Notes under the pieces: generated by a model
Databases searched by the model: none
What the model saw: only the letters and a program-made list of their open reading frames with translations
What the model was told of the DNA's origin: nothing
NCBI GenBank assembly: GCA_947491225.1
Contig: CANLIE010000002.1
Coordinates: 88,300 to 152,299 of the forward strand
Reading direction: 5' to 3'
Source: an uncultured Cellulophaga sp.
GTDB taxonomy: Bacteria > Bacteroidota > Bacteroidia > Flavobacteriales > Flavobacteriaceae
Length of the DNA: 64,000 nt
Program-made: the position numbers and the translations under genes
Part shown: positions 17,326 to 25,883 of the stretch, piece by piece
Layout of the letters: each line of letters begins with the position of its first letter
Position numbering within the stretch: position 1 is the stretch's first letter

Positions 17326-17931
17326 TTATTGTTTAGAACCAGTGAAAGTAGTCATATTTAAATTTTCACTATTATTAACACCTTCTTTAAAAAGAACTTT
17401 TTTAACCGTTAATATTAAAATTTTAATGTATAGTAAAATAGACTTATTTTTTACAAACCAAACATCTAATTCAAACTTCTTTTCCCATGATATCGCATTT
17501 CTCCCATTAACTTGAGCCCATCCCGTAATACCTGGTTTAACATTGTGACGTTGTTTTTGAAAATCATTGTAAAGAGGTAAGTATTGTACAAGTAATGGTC
17601 TTGGTCCAACTAAGCTCATATCACCCTTAATCACGTTTAATAATTGCGGTATTTCGTCTAAAGATAATTTTCTTATAGTATTACCAAATTTAGTAACTCT
17701 TTGATCAAAAGGTAAAAACTCACCATTTTCATCTTTTTTGTCATTCATAGACTTAAACTTAATTACTTTAAATATCTTTTCATTTTTACCTGGTCTTGGA
17801 TGGTAAAAGAACACGTTACCATTATTGGTAAAAAATAAGTATAGATAAACAAATATGAAAAATGGTGATAATATGACTAAGCCAGTTACAGCAAAAATAA
17901 TATCAAAAATTCTTGTAATAAAATTATACAT
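17326..17931 (-). CDS. Initiating sugar-phosphate transferase (PglC-like polyprenyl-phosphate glycosyl-1-P transferase)
   Basis: A small monotopic phosphoglycosyl transferase of 201 residues that loads the first sugar phosphate onto undecaprenyl phosphate at the inner membrane. It has one N-terminal re-entrant hydrophobic helix (ITRIFDIIFAVTGLVILSPF), the conserved VIKFKSM, LSLDEIPQLLNVIKGDMSLV with its Asp-Glu pair, GPRPLL, and VKPGITGWAQVNGRN blocks. The size is that of the PglC/WcaJ catalytic core without the WcaJ/WbaP N-terminal extension. With the PglD-like domain next door and the PglE/PglF-like genes at 41364 and 42488, a diacetamido sugar is a reasonable donor. It lies between the PLP enzyme gene (5 bases) and the NeuD-FemAB gene. 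Confidence 0.92.
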   Translation of the reverse strand: MYNFITRIFDIIFAVTGLVILSPFFIFVYLYLFFTNNGNVFFYHPRPGKNEKIFKVIKFKSMNDKKDENGEFLPFDQRVTKFGNTIRKLSLDEIPQLLNVIKGDMSLVGPRPLLVQYLPLYNDFQKQRHNVKPGITGWAQVNGRNAISWEKKFELDVWFVKNKSILLYIKILILTVKKVLFKEGVNNSENLNMTTFTGSKQ

Positions 17932-17936
17932 AGTTT

Positions 17937-18977
17937 TTAATTTATGTTGTTAATTGTAGTGATAATATGTTGCATATGTTCTTGGTTGTATCTAAAATCT
18001 ATATGAATGTTTAGAAGGTAAGACCAACCATTTCTTTCTTTGTTGTTTGGCCAAAGTTCAGAGGGATATATGTGATTAGAAATGAGTATTTTTTTTATTT
18101 TATCAAATTCTTTTCTGTCTTTAAACAAAAGTTGTAAACCAAATGTACAATCTATTTTAGAGTTAAGTACTTTAAATTTTTTATTTTTATTTAAATTATT
18201 TAATAGAATTTGCAGGTTGTTTTCTTTGTAAGTTTTATAGTCTTTGTTTAAAAAAAGTAGCATCACAGCTTCATTTTCTTTGGTTAACTTTATTGGAGAA
18301 TACTGTTTATGTAAATATTGTTCAGATTGGTTTATTAGCTGTAAATACATATCTTTAGAGTTTACTTTATGTTCAATAAAATCACTTTTTAAACGCATAG
18401 CTAACTTTATTCTATCCCAATTTTTATAAAAGTCATTATCTTCAATTAAGCTACTTTTATAATTTGTATTGTTTTTTGGCTGCCAAAGAATACCGCCTAA
18501 TGGTATTGGTAGCGTTTTTCGTAAAGATGCCACACAGTAGTCGGCGGTACTATTTAAACAATTGGTACTTTGCCATCCATGAGAGTGATCTTCAATAAAA
18601 ATTGCTTTGGTTTTAGATATGGGGATGTCATATTTATAAATACCCCAAAAATTGTTTAAGATTACAATATCGGTAGGGTTAGAAAAACTATTTAAATCTA
18701 AATTTTCAGCAGAAGAAAAAGGATCTATTTCGTATAAATGGATGTTAGAGTAGCATTCTTTTAACCAGCTAGTAACATGTTGGCAATAGTATTTAGGTAA
18801 CCAAATTTTAGAGATATTTTTAGTTAAGCTTATTTCGTCAATGATAAATTTTATGGCATGTCTGCCTGTATAAAACAGCTTATAATTGGTAATATATTTA
18901 TCAAGATTAAAATCTTTAATATCATCAGATTCAACTTGATGAAAAAAAGAACCGATACCACCAGTTTTGTTATCCAT
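17937..18977 (-). CDS. PLP-dependent aminotransferase-fold enzyme (DegT-related)
   Basis: A 346-residue protein with the outline of fold-type I PLP enzymes of the DegT/DnrJ group, though diverged. TGRHAIKFII near residue 37 resembles the cofactor phosphate region, FIEDHSHGWQ (Glu129-Asp130-His131) the Asp/His that contacts the pyridine ring, and VASLRKTLPIPLGG the internal aldimine lysine Lys154. This family makes amino sugars or acts on amino-acid-like groups in polysaccharide loci. It is third in the leftward operon, after the ATP-grasp gene and before the sugar transferase. The predicted Lys is present, so it is probably active. The substrate is unknown and the family call rests on motifs only. 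Confidence 0.68.
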   Translation of the reverse strand: MDNKTGGIGSFFHQVESDDIKDFNLDKYITNYKLFYTGRHAIKFIIDEISLTKNISKIWLPKYYCQHVTSWLKECYSNIHLYEIDPFSSAENLDLNSFSNPTDIVILNNFWGIYKYDIPISKTKAIFIEDHSHGWQSTNCLNSTADYCVASLRKTLPIPLGGILWQPKNNTNYKSSLIEDNDFYKNWDRIKLAMRLKSDFIEHKVNSKDMYLQLINQSEQYLHKQYSPIKLTKENEAVMLLFLNKDYKTYKENNLQILLNNLNKNKKFKVLNSKIDCTFGLQLLFKDRKEFDKIKKILISNHIYPSELWPNNKERNGWSYLLNIHIDFRYNQEHMQHIITTINNIN

Positions 18978-19083
18978 TAAATCCTCTAATTTTAAAACAA
19001 AAGTAGTTAAAAAATATTGTTGATATTAATATGCTTTAAGCATATAGATGTATGGTGCTATTCTATAGATTAACGTACTTTTG

Positions 19084-20100
19084 TTAAATTTTAAGTAGCT
19101 TGTCACACTTAGCAAAAGTTATGTTTTTTTTATAGTTGTTATGTTTGTCTATATTAGTAATATTTCTAAGCCAATCTATGTATATAGCAGCTATATTTAT
19201 GCCTGCTTCATGAGAAAAAGGATACCCCCCACCAAATCTTGGGTTTAACTCTAAAACATATACAATCTTGTTTCTTATAAAAATATCACAGTCTAAATTA
19301 CCAATATGCCCTAAATTTTTAGATATGATTTCTCCTACATTATTTATTTTTTTGTTTATAACAGACATAGCTTTATCTGTCTCTCCAGATCTCATAGATA
19401 ATTTTTTTTTTGCAAAAGTTCCGTAATAATTTCCATTAAAATCATTTAAAATATCTAGGCCATATTCTATTCCATCTATCTTTTCTTGTATTAAAATGGC
19501 TTCATCAATGTTGTCCTTACTAATTGTGTTTAAAATTGTATTTTTTAATTTTAATTTTTGAAGTTTATAAACTAGCTTAAATTCATTAAAATTAGAAACT
19601 GTTTCTATGCCTATAGATGCACTTCCCCATCTGGGTTTTATAATTAATGGAAAGTTTAGTTTTCCTGTTTTTAGGTCTTTAACAGCTAATTCAAAATTAA
19701 TGTAAGTATTTGGAGTAGGTAAATTAGAGGATTTAAAAAAGTTATAAGATTCCCATTTGTCAGAAGCTATGTTTATTACTTCTTGGGACGATAGTATAAC
19801 TCTTGTGCCTTGTTGCTTAAAAACATCAATTTGTTTGGCTAATATTGGCAATTCTAAATCGTTTAAAGATATAATAGCATAAACTTTGTATTGAGCACAA
19901 ATTTTTAATAAAGTTTCTACGTAGGTATTGTCATAAATGCTAGGTACTGTAAGGGCTATATCTGCGTCTACTAGTGCAGGTGCGTTACGTTGCATATCTG
20001 TAGCTATAATTACTCCGTTTTTATTTAGAGCCTCTTTAAAGTAATTAATTAAGTAATTTCTTCTTCCGGCACAAGTAAATAAAATATTAATTTTATCCAT
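19084..20100 (-). CDS. ATP-grasp ligase (CarB/PylC-like)
   Basis: A 338-residue ATP-grasp protein. The N-terminal Rossmann-like preATP-grasp domain starts INILFTCAGRRNYLINYF and continues with IIATDMQ and AIISLNDLEL. The ATP-grasp core includes SDKWESYNFF, FPLIIKPRWGSASIGIE (nucleotide and triphosphate loop), ILIQEKIDGIEYGLDIL and VLELNPRFGGGYPFSH with the metal-binding Glu-x-Asn. Such enzymes join a carboxylate to an amine with ATP, and relatives in glycan loci attach amino acids to sugars or make small precursors. It follows the CapK-like gene after 28 bases, and about 106 bases separate it from the PLP gene. The reaction class is sound; the substrate is unknown. Confidence 0.8.
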   Translation of the reverse strand: MDKINILFTCAGRRNYLINYFKEALNKNGVIIATDMQRNAPALVDADIALTVPSIYDNTYVETLLKICAQYKVYAIISLNDLELPILAKQIDVFKQQGTRVILSSQEVINIASDKWESYNFFKSSNLPTPNTYINFELAVKDLKTGKLNFPLIIKPRWGSASIGIETVSNFNEFKLVYKLQKLKLKNTILNTISKDNIDEAILIQEKIDGIEYGLDILNDFNGNYYGTFAKKKLSMRSGETDKAMSVINKKINNVGEIISKNLGHIGNLDCDIFIRNKIVYVLELNPRFGGGYPFSHEAGINIAAIYIDWLRNITNIDKHNNYKKNITFAKCDKLLKI

Positions 20101-20128
20101 ATAAGTAATCTTTTTTACTATTGTTTAA

Positions 20129-21430
20129 TTAGGGTTTGTATAAATTAACAGATATTTTTCTTTTACCAGATTTTAAAGCAGGTATCTCCTTTACGTATAC
20201 TACTTCTATATCTGCATCTAAGCCAATATCATTTTTAAATTTACTTATTAGTAGTGTTTCTCTTGTAAACTTAACATTGGTATTTATTTTTATTTTAAAT
20301 TTATATTTATCAAGTTGTATAAATTGCAACTGTTCTATCTCAGGAAAGTCATATACGTATCCGTGCATAGTAAACGGATTTAAAATTTCACCATTTGTTT
20401 TATACAATGCATCCATTCTTCTTCCTTGAATACTTTTTAATTTAGGTATTTCATCTGTACCATTATGTGTAAGTATACCCAAGTCTCCAGTATCATATCT
20501 AATCATAGGGGTTGCTAAATTATATAGATCTGTAATAACAATTCTACCGACTGCGCCTTTTTTAGCAGGTTCATTTTTTTCTAAATCTAAAACCTCTACA
20601 ATATAACTTGCCCAGTTAATTGTAAAAGAGGTATCATCTTTTGTCTGTTGAGCAATAATACCGTTTTCCACATTAGAGTATCTAGATACCGTTGGAGTTT
20701 TAAAATAATATTCCATTTTTTCTTTTACATCATTACCAAGTCTTTCAGAAATAGCTATTATAGAAGTAATGTTACAATTAAGTGGCGCATAATTATTTTT
20801 ATCTAAGTACTTACAAATAGTTTCAAATCCAGAAGCGTATCCAAGCCAACCTTTTTTACTGCTATCTTTCTCTAATTTCAAAATCAACTTTCTTAGATAT
20901 GCATCATTAAGGTCGCTAACATCTAGCTGTACTGAGTTTTGTAACCAAGCAATCAATTTTGGTTTTTTATAGTATGCAGCCCATAATCGTAAATAAAGTA
21001 ATTTTTGACCTAATGTAAAACCTGATAGTTTTGCATAATACAGTGTATCCGCAGTATTTCTTAATTTTTTATTTTTATCTTGATAGATAGAGAAAGGAGC
21101 TCCAGTTGATCCGCTGGTAGAAACTTTATACTTTTTCTTATTTTTATATTGTTTTGATATGATGTTATGAAACTCTTCCCTTATTATGATTTTGTCAATC
21201 ACTGGAAAATCATTTAATGACTCATAATTTTCATAGAGTTTATAAAAATCACTTGTTAACGTTGCATGGTCTAGCAATTTTTTTAAATACTGATTCCTTT
21301 TGTCTAATGAATTTGGATAATTATCATTAATGAATTTTATATCCTTTAAATGATGCTTTATTTTACTGCCTTTAATAAAGTCAAAAAACCAAAACGCAAT
21401 ATATCTTATTTTTTCTAAGGCTTTATTCAT
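20129..21430 (-). CDS. CapK/PaaK-like adenylate-forming enzyme
   Basis: A 433-residue member of the phenylacetate-CoA ligase-like (CapK) branch of adenylate-forming enzymes. The phosphate-binding loop STSGSTGAPF is at residues 104-113. The later motifs IVITDLYNLATPMIRYDTGD and QGRRMDALY match the A5-A8 region of the superfamily. CapK homologues are common in capsule loci and are presumed to activate a carboxylic acid for attachment to the glycan, but a defined reaction is not established. It is the first gene of the leftward five-gene operon, and the 680-base gap upstream must hold the promoter. The family is confident; the substrate is not known. Confidence 0.82.
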   Translation of the reverse strand: MNKALEKIRYIAFWFFDFIKGSKIKHHLKDIKFINDNYPNSLDKRNQYLKKLLDHATLTSDFYKLYENYESLNDFPVIDKIIIREEFHNIISKQYKNKKKYKVSTSGSTGAPFSIYQDKNKKLRNTADTLYYAKLSGFTLGQKLLYLRLWAAYYKKPKLIAWLQNSVQLDVSDLNDAYLRKLILKLEKDSSKKGWLGYASGFETICKYLDKNNYAPLNCNITSIIAISERLGNDVKEKMEYYFKTPTVSRYSNVENGIIAQQTKDDTSFTINWASYIVEVLDLEKNEPAKKGAVGRIVITDLYNLATPMIRYDTGDLGILTHNGTDEIPKLKSIQGRRMDALYKTNGEILNPFTMHGYVYDFPEIEQLQFIQLDKYKFKIKINTNVKFTRETLLISKFKNDIGLDADIEVVYVKEIPALKSGKRKISVNLYKP

Positions 21431-22110
21431 TTTTAGAGTTGTTATATTTTAAATAAGGGATTTTAACAATGAGGTGATTTAAACTTTTTTGAGAAGATTA
21501 AAGAGGTTGCGAATATTTGTGTCTCAAGACCTAAAATAATAGATCAAACCCCTTTTTTATTGTCTACTTAGTATTCTAAAAGAATACAATAGAAATTACA
21601 CTTTATACCATTTATAGTTTTGAGTTAAATGGAGAAGAAAATTAAAATTTATTTGCTTCAGTGAAAGGGAAAAATTAAACATAGCAGGGTTATTGTTTAT
21701 TTGGTTCTGATACTAACGCTAAAAAAGAGCATTTTATTATAGTAAATTAGAATTGTAAATGGTATTACTTACCTAAAGTTAAAAAAAAGGTTTTTCTCTA
21801 TGTGTTCCATTAGAAAAACTTGTAAACGTTATTCTTTCATAGTTATAACATAAAAAAAGGGAAAAGTATAAAATTTTACTCCAATTTAAAGAAATACCTT
21901 ATTAAAATAATTTTTTATCTAAAATATTGCAAATAAAAAATCCAAAACAATAAAAAGAAACGTATTAATTCTAATAAAAAAAAAATTAATCCTAATGAAA
22001 CAAAAACTACCGTTTATCGAAAAAATAGTACTTTTGTCTATAGATTATTGAATTTTAAATATTTTTACAACACCCAAATAACATAATACCCCAAATTTAA
22101 CCTTCAACTT
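21431..22110. other. 680-base gene-free divergent gap
   Basis: No credible gene, RNA gene or repeat of known type is visible between the divergent CapK-like and beta-helix genes. The DNA is very AT-rich. A 17-base palindrome with 7-base arms and a 3-base centre (21571-21587, GTATTCT/AGAATAC) could be an operator. An 8-bp stem (21790-21797 with 21812-21819) is weaker. The promoters of both flanking genes should be here, but I cannot place them with confidence. Confidence 0.5.
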
Positions 22111-23607
22111 ATGAAAATAGTAATCACAAAAAACATTAATTTGATAGTATTTATTTTTGCCCTTTTTTTAAATTTTTCTTGTAGTCAAGATTCTGATTTA
22201 TTAGTAGACAATGTTCTAGAAAAAGCTGGAGATATAGCCAAAGATTCTGAAGGAAGACCTACAGGAAAAAATATATACTATGTGACAACATCAGGTACAG
22301 CTATTAGTGATGGTGTGTCAGAAGAAACAGCATGGTCTATAGTATATGCATTTAATACAGCTAAAGCTGGTGATATAGTATATATTAAAGCGGGTAACTA
22401 CGGAGCAGTAAACTTAAAGGTTAATAATTCTGGTTATGAAGACAGTCCTATTCAGTTTATTGGCTATAAAGAAGAGCCAGGAGATATTAAAAGTGTTGAT
22501 GGTTCTACAGTTAGTTATAAAGATTATAAGAATAATGGAGATAAATTGGATCCAGAAGTAATGCCTTTGTTGGAAGGTAAGACTAAAAATAGTGAAGGAC
22601 AAGGTTTAGGATTATTGGCTTTAGGTAAGAATTTGGTTGTTGAAAATATTCAAGTTTCAAATTATGAACAAGGATTAAGCTCTTATGGTATTCATAATAA
22701 ATTTAATAATATTATTGTATCGAATATAGGTGACTTTAACCCTAATCATACTTATCCTATAAGTACTAAAAATGCTTCTTTGAACTACAAAGGTATGGGT
22801 ATTAATTTAAAAGGTGATTATACTGAGTTGAAAAATTCTATTGTGATAAACTCTGGAGCTGAAGGAATAAAAATTAATAATTCAAAAAAACAATTACACG
22901 AAAATAATAAAGTTTATTCTGATAGTCATACAAACCCAACTGATTATTATTATTTAGTTACAAATGAATCTTCGGATAATATTATCAGAAAATCATACAT
23001 AGAAAGGGTAGGGAAGTTAGCACATAATGGTCATGGTCTTGTACTTAAAGTTTCGGCATTTCGAAATTTATTCGAAAATGTTACTGTGAAAAATACAAGT
23101 ATTGAGTGTTCTTTTTCAGGAGTTTATAAAAATGTATTTAATGATTGTAAGTTAATTGGAGGAAGTGATAAGAAAGGATCTATTGTTATAGCAAATGGTG
23201 CGCATCATAATACTTTTAACAGGTGTTCGATTGATAACGCTGATGGTGTGAATTTTATGGATTGGAAAGATAATAGTGATGTTCGAGACACTAAAAATGC
23301 AGGTAACAATAATAGTTTTATATTGTGTGAATTTTCAAATTTGAAATCTGCCATAAACTTTCATTGGTGGTCTAAAGAGTTTATAAATTCGCCTGCTCAT
23401 AATAATAAATTTATTGATTGTAAATTTATTAATTTAGAATATTTATTTATGGTTGATAGAGCTAATTATGATAATGAAATGTCTAATTGTATAATAGAGA
23501 ATGTCAAGAACTTATCACATTCTGTTCTATCTAAAAATGATGTTAAAAAAGTATACTTTAAGTTTTATAATACTAAATTAGTAAATACGAATTTTAAACT
23601 TCCATAA
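22111..23607 (+). CDS. Right-handed parallel beta-helix lipoprotein
   Basis: Surface or periplasmic lipoprotein of 498 residues. A type II signal ends at Cys24 (LFLNFSC). The sequence GKNIYYVTTSGTA, then SIVYAFNTAKAGDIVYIKAGNY, is the typical opening of pectate-lyase-like or chondroitinase-B-like parallel beta-helices. It is followed by many Asn-rich turns (NNSKKQLHENNKVYS, NGAHHNTFNRCS, HNNKFIDCKF). It may bind or cleave an acidic polysaccharide, perhaps the one made by this locus, but no catalytic Lys/Arg pair can be assigned by eye. It stands alone between two long non-coding gaps, unlike the tightly packed genes around it. The fold is likely; enzymatic activity is uncertain. Confidence 0.75.
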   Translation: MKIVITKNINLIVFIFALFLNFSCSQDSDLLVDNVLEKAGDIAKDSEGRPTGKNIYYVTTSGTAISDGVSEETAWSIVYAFNTAKAGDIVYIKAGNYGAVNLKVNNSGYEDSPIQFIGYKEEPGDIKSVDGSTVSYKDYKNNGDKLDPEVMPLLEGKTKNSEGQGLGLLALGKNLVVENIQVSNYEQGLSSYGIHNKFNNIIVSNIGDFNPNHTYPISTKNASLNYKGMGINLKGDYTELKNSIVINSGAEGIKINNSKKQLHENNKVYSDSHTNPTDYYYLVTNESSDNIIRKSYIERVGKLAHNGHGLVLKVSAFRNLFENVTVKNTSIECSFSGVYKNVFNDCKLIGGSDKKGSIVIANGAHHNTFNRCSIDNADGVNFMDWKDNSDVRDTKNAGNNNSFILCEFSNLKSAINFHWWSKEFINSPAHNNKFIDCKFINLEYLFMVDRANYDNEMSNCIIENVKNLSHSVLSKNDVKKVYFKFYNTKLVNTNFKLP

Positions 23608-24450
23608 AATGTACGATAAAATTCTTAGTTTGTTAAAGATTTATCTTGTTAGTAAAGCTGAGGTTTAATATACAAAACAATATTACAAAAGTAGATTATT
23701 TGGGAATCTAAACAAACTAAACTGAAAAGAGCAGTTAGGCCACTTTTTCAATGAAAAACTTAATCAAAATAGAATCTTAGGAATTGCAGATAACTTCCTT
23801 TTTAATCAAACGAGTGTATAACAGATATCTCGAAATTTAATTGGTATAAAAGATAAAAGTTAAATGTAAGTTTTCCTTCTATGATAGACTCTAGTCATCT
23901 ATTTTAGTGATTAAATAGACATTTAGTTCGGAAACATTATCCTTTATTTCTAGATGTATTTGACTTTGACAAATCAAATACATAAAAATCATTGAGTAGA
24001 TTAATAAAGTAAGCGGTATAATATATAAATTACTAGCGTTGTGGATTATACTGATTGATAAAAAACCAATCCTTAAACATATAGCTACAGAGTGTATTTT
24101 TCATTTTTTTAATTAGCATTATATTTTTGTTGTAATGTAAAATGGTAACTGTATTTTCCTTTTATACATTTGTTATCTTTATAAAGGGTAGGCATTTAGC
24201 TTTAAGTTGTAATTATTAACAAATTTTAAGCTGAAATAAAAAAATATTTAGTTGTATACGTTTATATTAATTATCTTTTTTTTGTTATAAAGCCACTTCA
24301 TTATTTGCTTTTATAGAGTAATATATTCACTTCATCTAATATGTAATTTTATTTCATCCAACAGTATGGATTATAAGTTCAATATATATATATTAGCATA
24401 GAATTATTACTTTATAATTCATAACAACAACATCTCTTTAAATTTGTGAT
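23608..24450. other. 843-base AT-rich gap before the wzx operon
   Basis: No intact gene was found. A short broken reading frame (23726-23863) is listed separately. A perfect 10-bp inverted repeat with a 10-base loop lies at 23954-23963/23974-23983 (ATGTATTTGA). The rest is very AT-rich. The promoter for the flippase operon must lie here. A TAAATTTG at 24439-24446 matches the -7 consensus but is too close to the start at 24451 to serve as its promoter. Confidence 0.5.
23726..23863 (+). pseudogene. Possible decayed fragment resembling an AraC-type HTH
   Basis: One frame reads KEQLGHFFNEKLNQNRILG and continues through LFNQTSV, a TAA stop, then QISRNLIGIKDKS and a second stop. The pattern L-N-x-x-R-I, T-S-V-x-x-I and a terminal KDKS vaguely resembles the second helix-turn-helix of AraC regulators (for example a TxxSVxxIAxxxGFxDxSYF pattern). 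No start codon or other half of a gene is visible. This is a weak by-eye resemblance and may be chance. Confidence 0.2.
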
Positions 24451-25878
24451 TTGAATAATAAGTTAATTTTTTCAGGCTTAAAATGGGCAAGCATTCAATT
24501 GGTAATAGATTCTGTAGTTAAGTTTTCAATTAGAATAATTTTAGCAAAGTTGTTAAGTCCAGAAGAATTTGGTTTAATAGGGATGTCTATAATATTTATA
24601 GGGTTAGCTCAGTCAATTTCGGAATTAGGTATGGGAGCAGCATTAATTCAAAAGAAAGATTCTGTTCCAATAGAAAAGTATTATTCAACTACTTTTTGGA
24701 CTAGTATTTTTATTGGTATAATTATTTATTCAATATTTTCATTTATTGTTGCTCCTTTAGCTTCAAAATTTTACAATGAACCAGTGTTAATTACAGTTAT
24801 AGCTGTAATGTGCATATGTTTATTATTAAAGCCGTTTACATTGATTTCTATAGTTATACTAACAAGAGAGTTAAATTTTAAAAAAATATCAAAAATTTCT
24901 AATTTTTCAACGATTGTATCTGGAGTTATTTCATTATTGTTGGCATACTTAGGTTTTGGAGTATGGGCTTTGATATTAAATTTTTTAATCCCAATGGTAG
25001 TAGCAATTCCATTGTATTATTTAGTTACAAAATGGAAACCAAAAATAGAATGGAAAAAAGAGTATTTTTTAGATATTTTCAGTTTTGGATTATTCTCAAC
25101 AGGTAATTCGCTTTTAAGAACGTTATCGTTTAATATTGATAATATGATGATAGGTAAAATGTTAGGTGCTACAAATTTAGGGTCATATACTTTAGCTTAT
25201 TCATTAACAGATCAGTTGAGAATGTTTGTAAGTAGTGTTACTAATTCAGTAATGTATCCTGTTTTTGGAAAATTACAGGATGATAATAGCAAGTTGAAAA
25301 ACTACTTTTTAACAATTGTTAAGTTTAATTCAATCTTGATATTTCCAATAATGAGTATTTTAATACTTTATGCAGATGATATAATATTAAACATTTTTGG
25401 TGAAATTTGGAAAGATGCAATAATACCATTAAAAATTTTATCACTTGCAATAGCTATCAATATGACCGTAAATTCATTTGATACTTTAATTAGGGGCAAA
25501 GGAAAACCTCAATTAGAAATGAAGATTATGATATTTGTAACAATTATAATTTTAATTCCTTCATTGTTTTTTGGAATTAAATATTTTGACCTTATAGGCG
25601 CTGCAGGAGCAATACTTTTTAGTAGAATTGTACTTGTTATAACAGTAGTTTCTATTTTAAAAAAAGAAATAGATTTAAAATTATTAGAATTAGTGAAAAG
25701 TTTAAGCTCTTCATTATTAGCAATTTTAGTTGGTACTACGCTTTATTGTTTTATTTTATTTTATTTAAAATTGAATAAAATTTTTATTGCTGCTCCTGTA
25801 TTTATTTTTGCTTATGTTTTTGTAATTTATTTTTTAGAAAAAAAGAATATTAAAAAGATTGTGTCTGGACTTAAATAA
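24451..25878 (+). CDS. Wzx-type lipid-linked oligosaccharide flippase (MOP superfamily)
   Basis: Inner-membrane flippase that moves the undecaprenyl-linked repeat unit to the periplasm. It has 475 residues with about 12-14 transmembrane helices. The N-terminal FSGLKWASIQLVIDSVVKF and RIILAKLLSPEEFGLIGM segments are characteristic of the polysaccharide synthase/MurJ-like family. NIDNMMIGKMLGATNLGSYTLAY in the middle is also diagnostic. The start is a TTG at 24451; its product MNNKLIFSGLKW fits family N-termini. It is first in the rightward operon and followed after 5 bases by a glycosyltransferase. Substrate specificity cannot be read from sequence. Confidence 0.9.
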   Translation: MNNKLIFSGLKWASIQLVIDSVVKFSIRIILAKLLSPEEFGLIGMSIIFIGLAQSISELGMGAALIQKKDSVPIEKYYSTTFWTSIFIGIIIYSIFSFIVAPLASKFYNEPVLITVIAVMCICLLLKPFTLISIVILTRELNFKKISKISNFSTIVSGVISLLLAYLGFGVWALILNFLIPMVVAIPLYYLVTKWKPKIEWKKEYFLDIFSFGLFSTGNSLLRTLSFNIDNMMIGKMLGATNLGSYTLAYSLTDQLRMFVSSVTNSVMYPVFGKLQDDNSKLKNYFLTIVKFNSILIFPIMSILILYADDIILNIFGEIWKDAIIPLKILSLAIAINMTVNSFDTLIRGKGKPQLEMKIMIFVTIIILIPSLFFGIKYFDLIGAAGAILFSRIVLVITVVSILKKEIDLKLLELVKSLSSSLLAILVGTTLYCFILFYLKLNKIFIAAPVFIFAYVFVIYFLEKKNIKKIVSGLK

Positions 25879-25883
25879 TAAAA

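Noticed and set aside
21431..24450. Insertion sequence or transposase remains in the two long gaps
   Set aside because: No transposase motif, terminal inverted repeats with target duplication, or flanking direct repeats could be identified.
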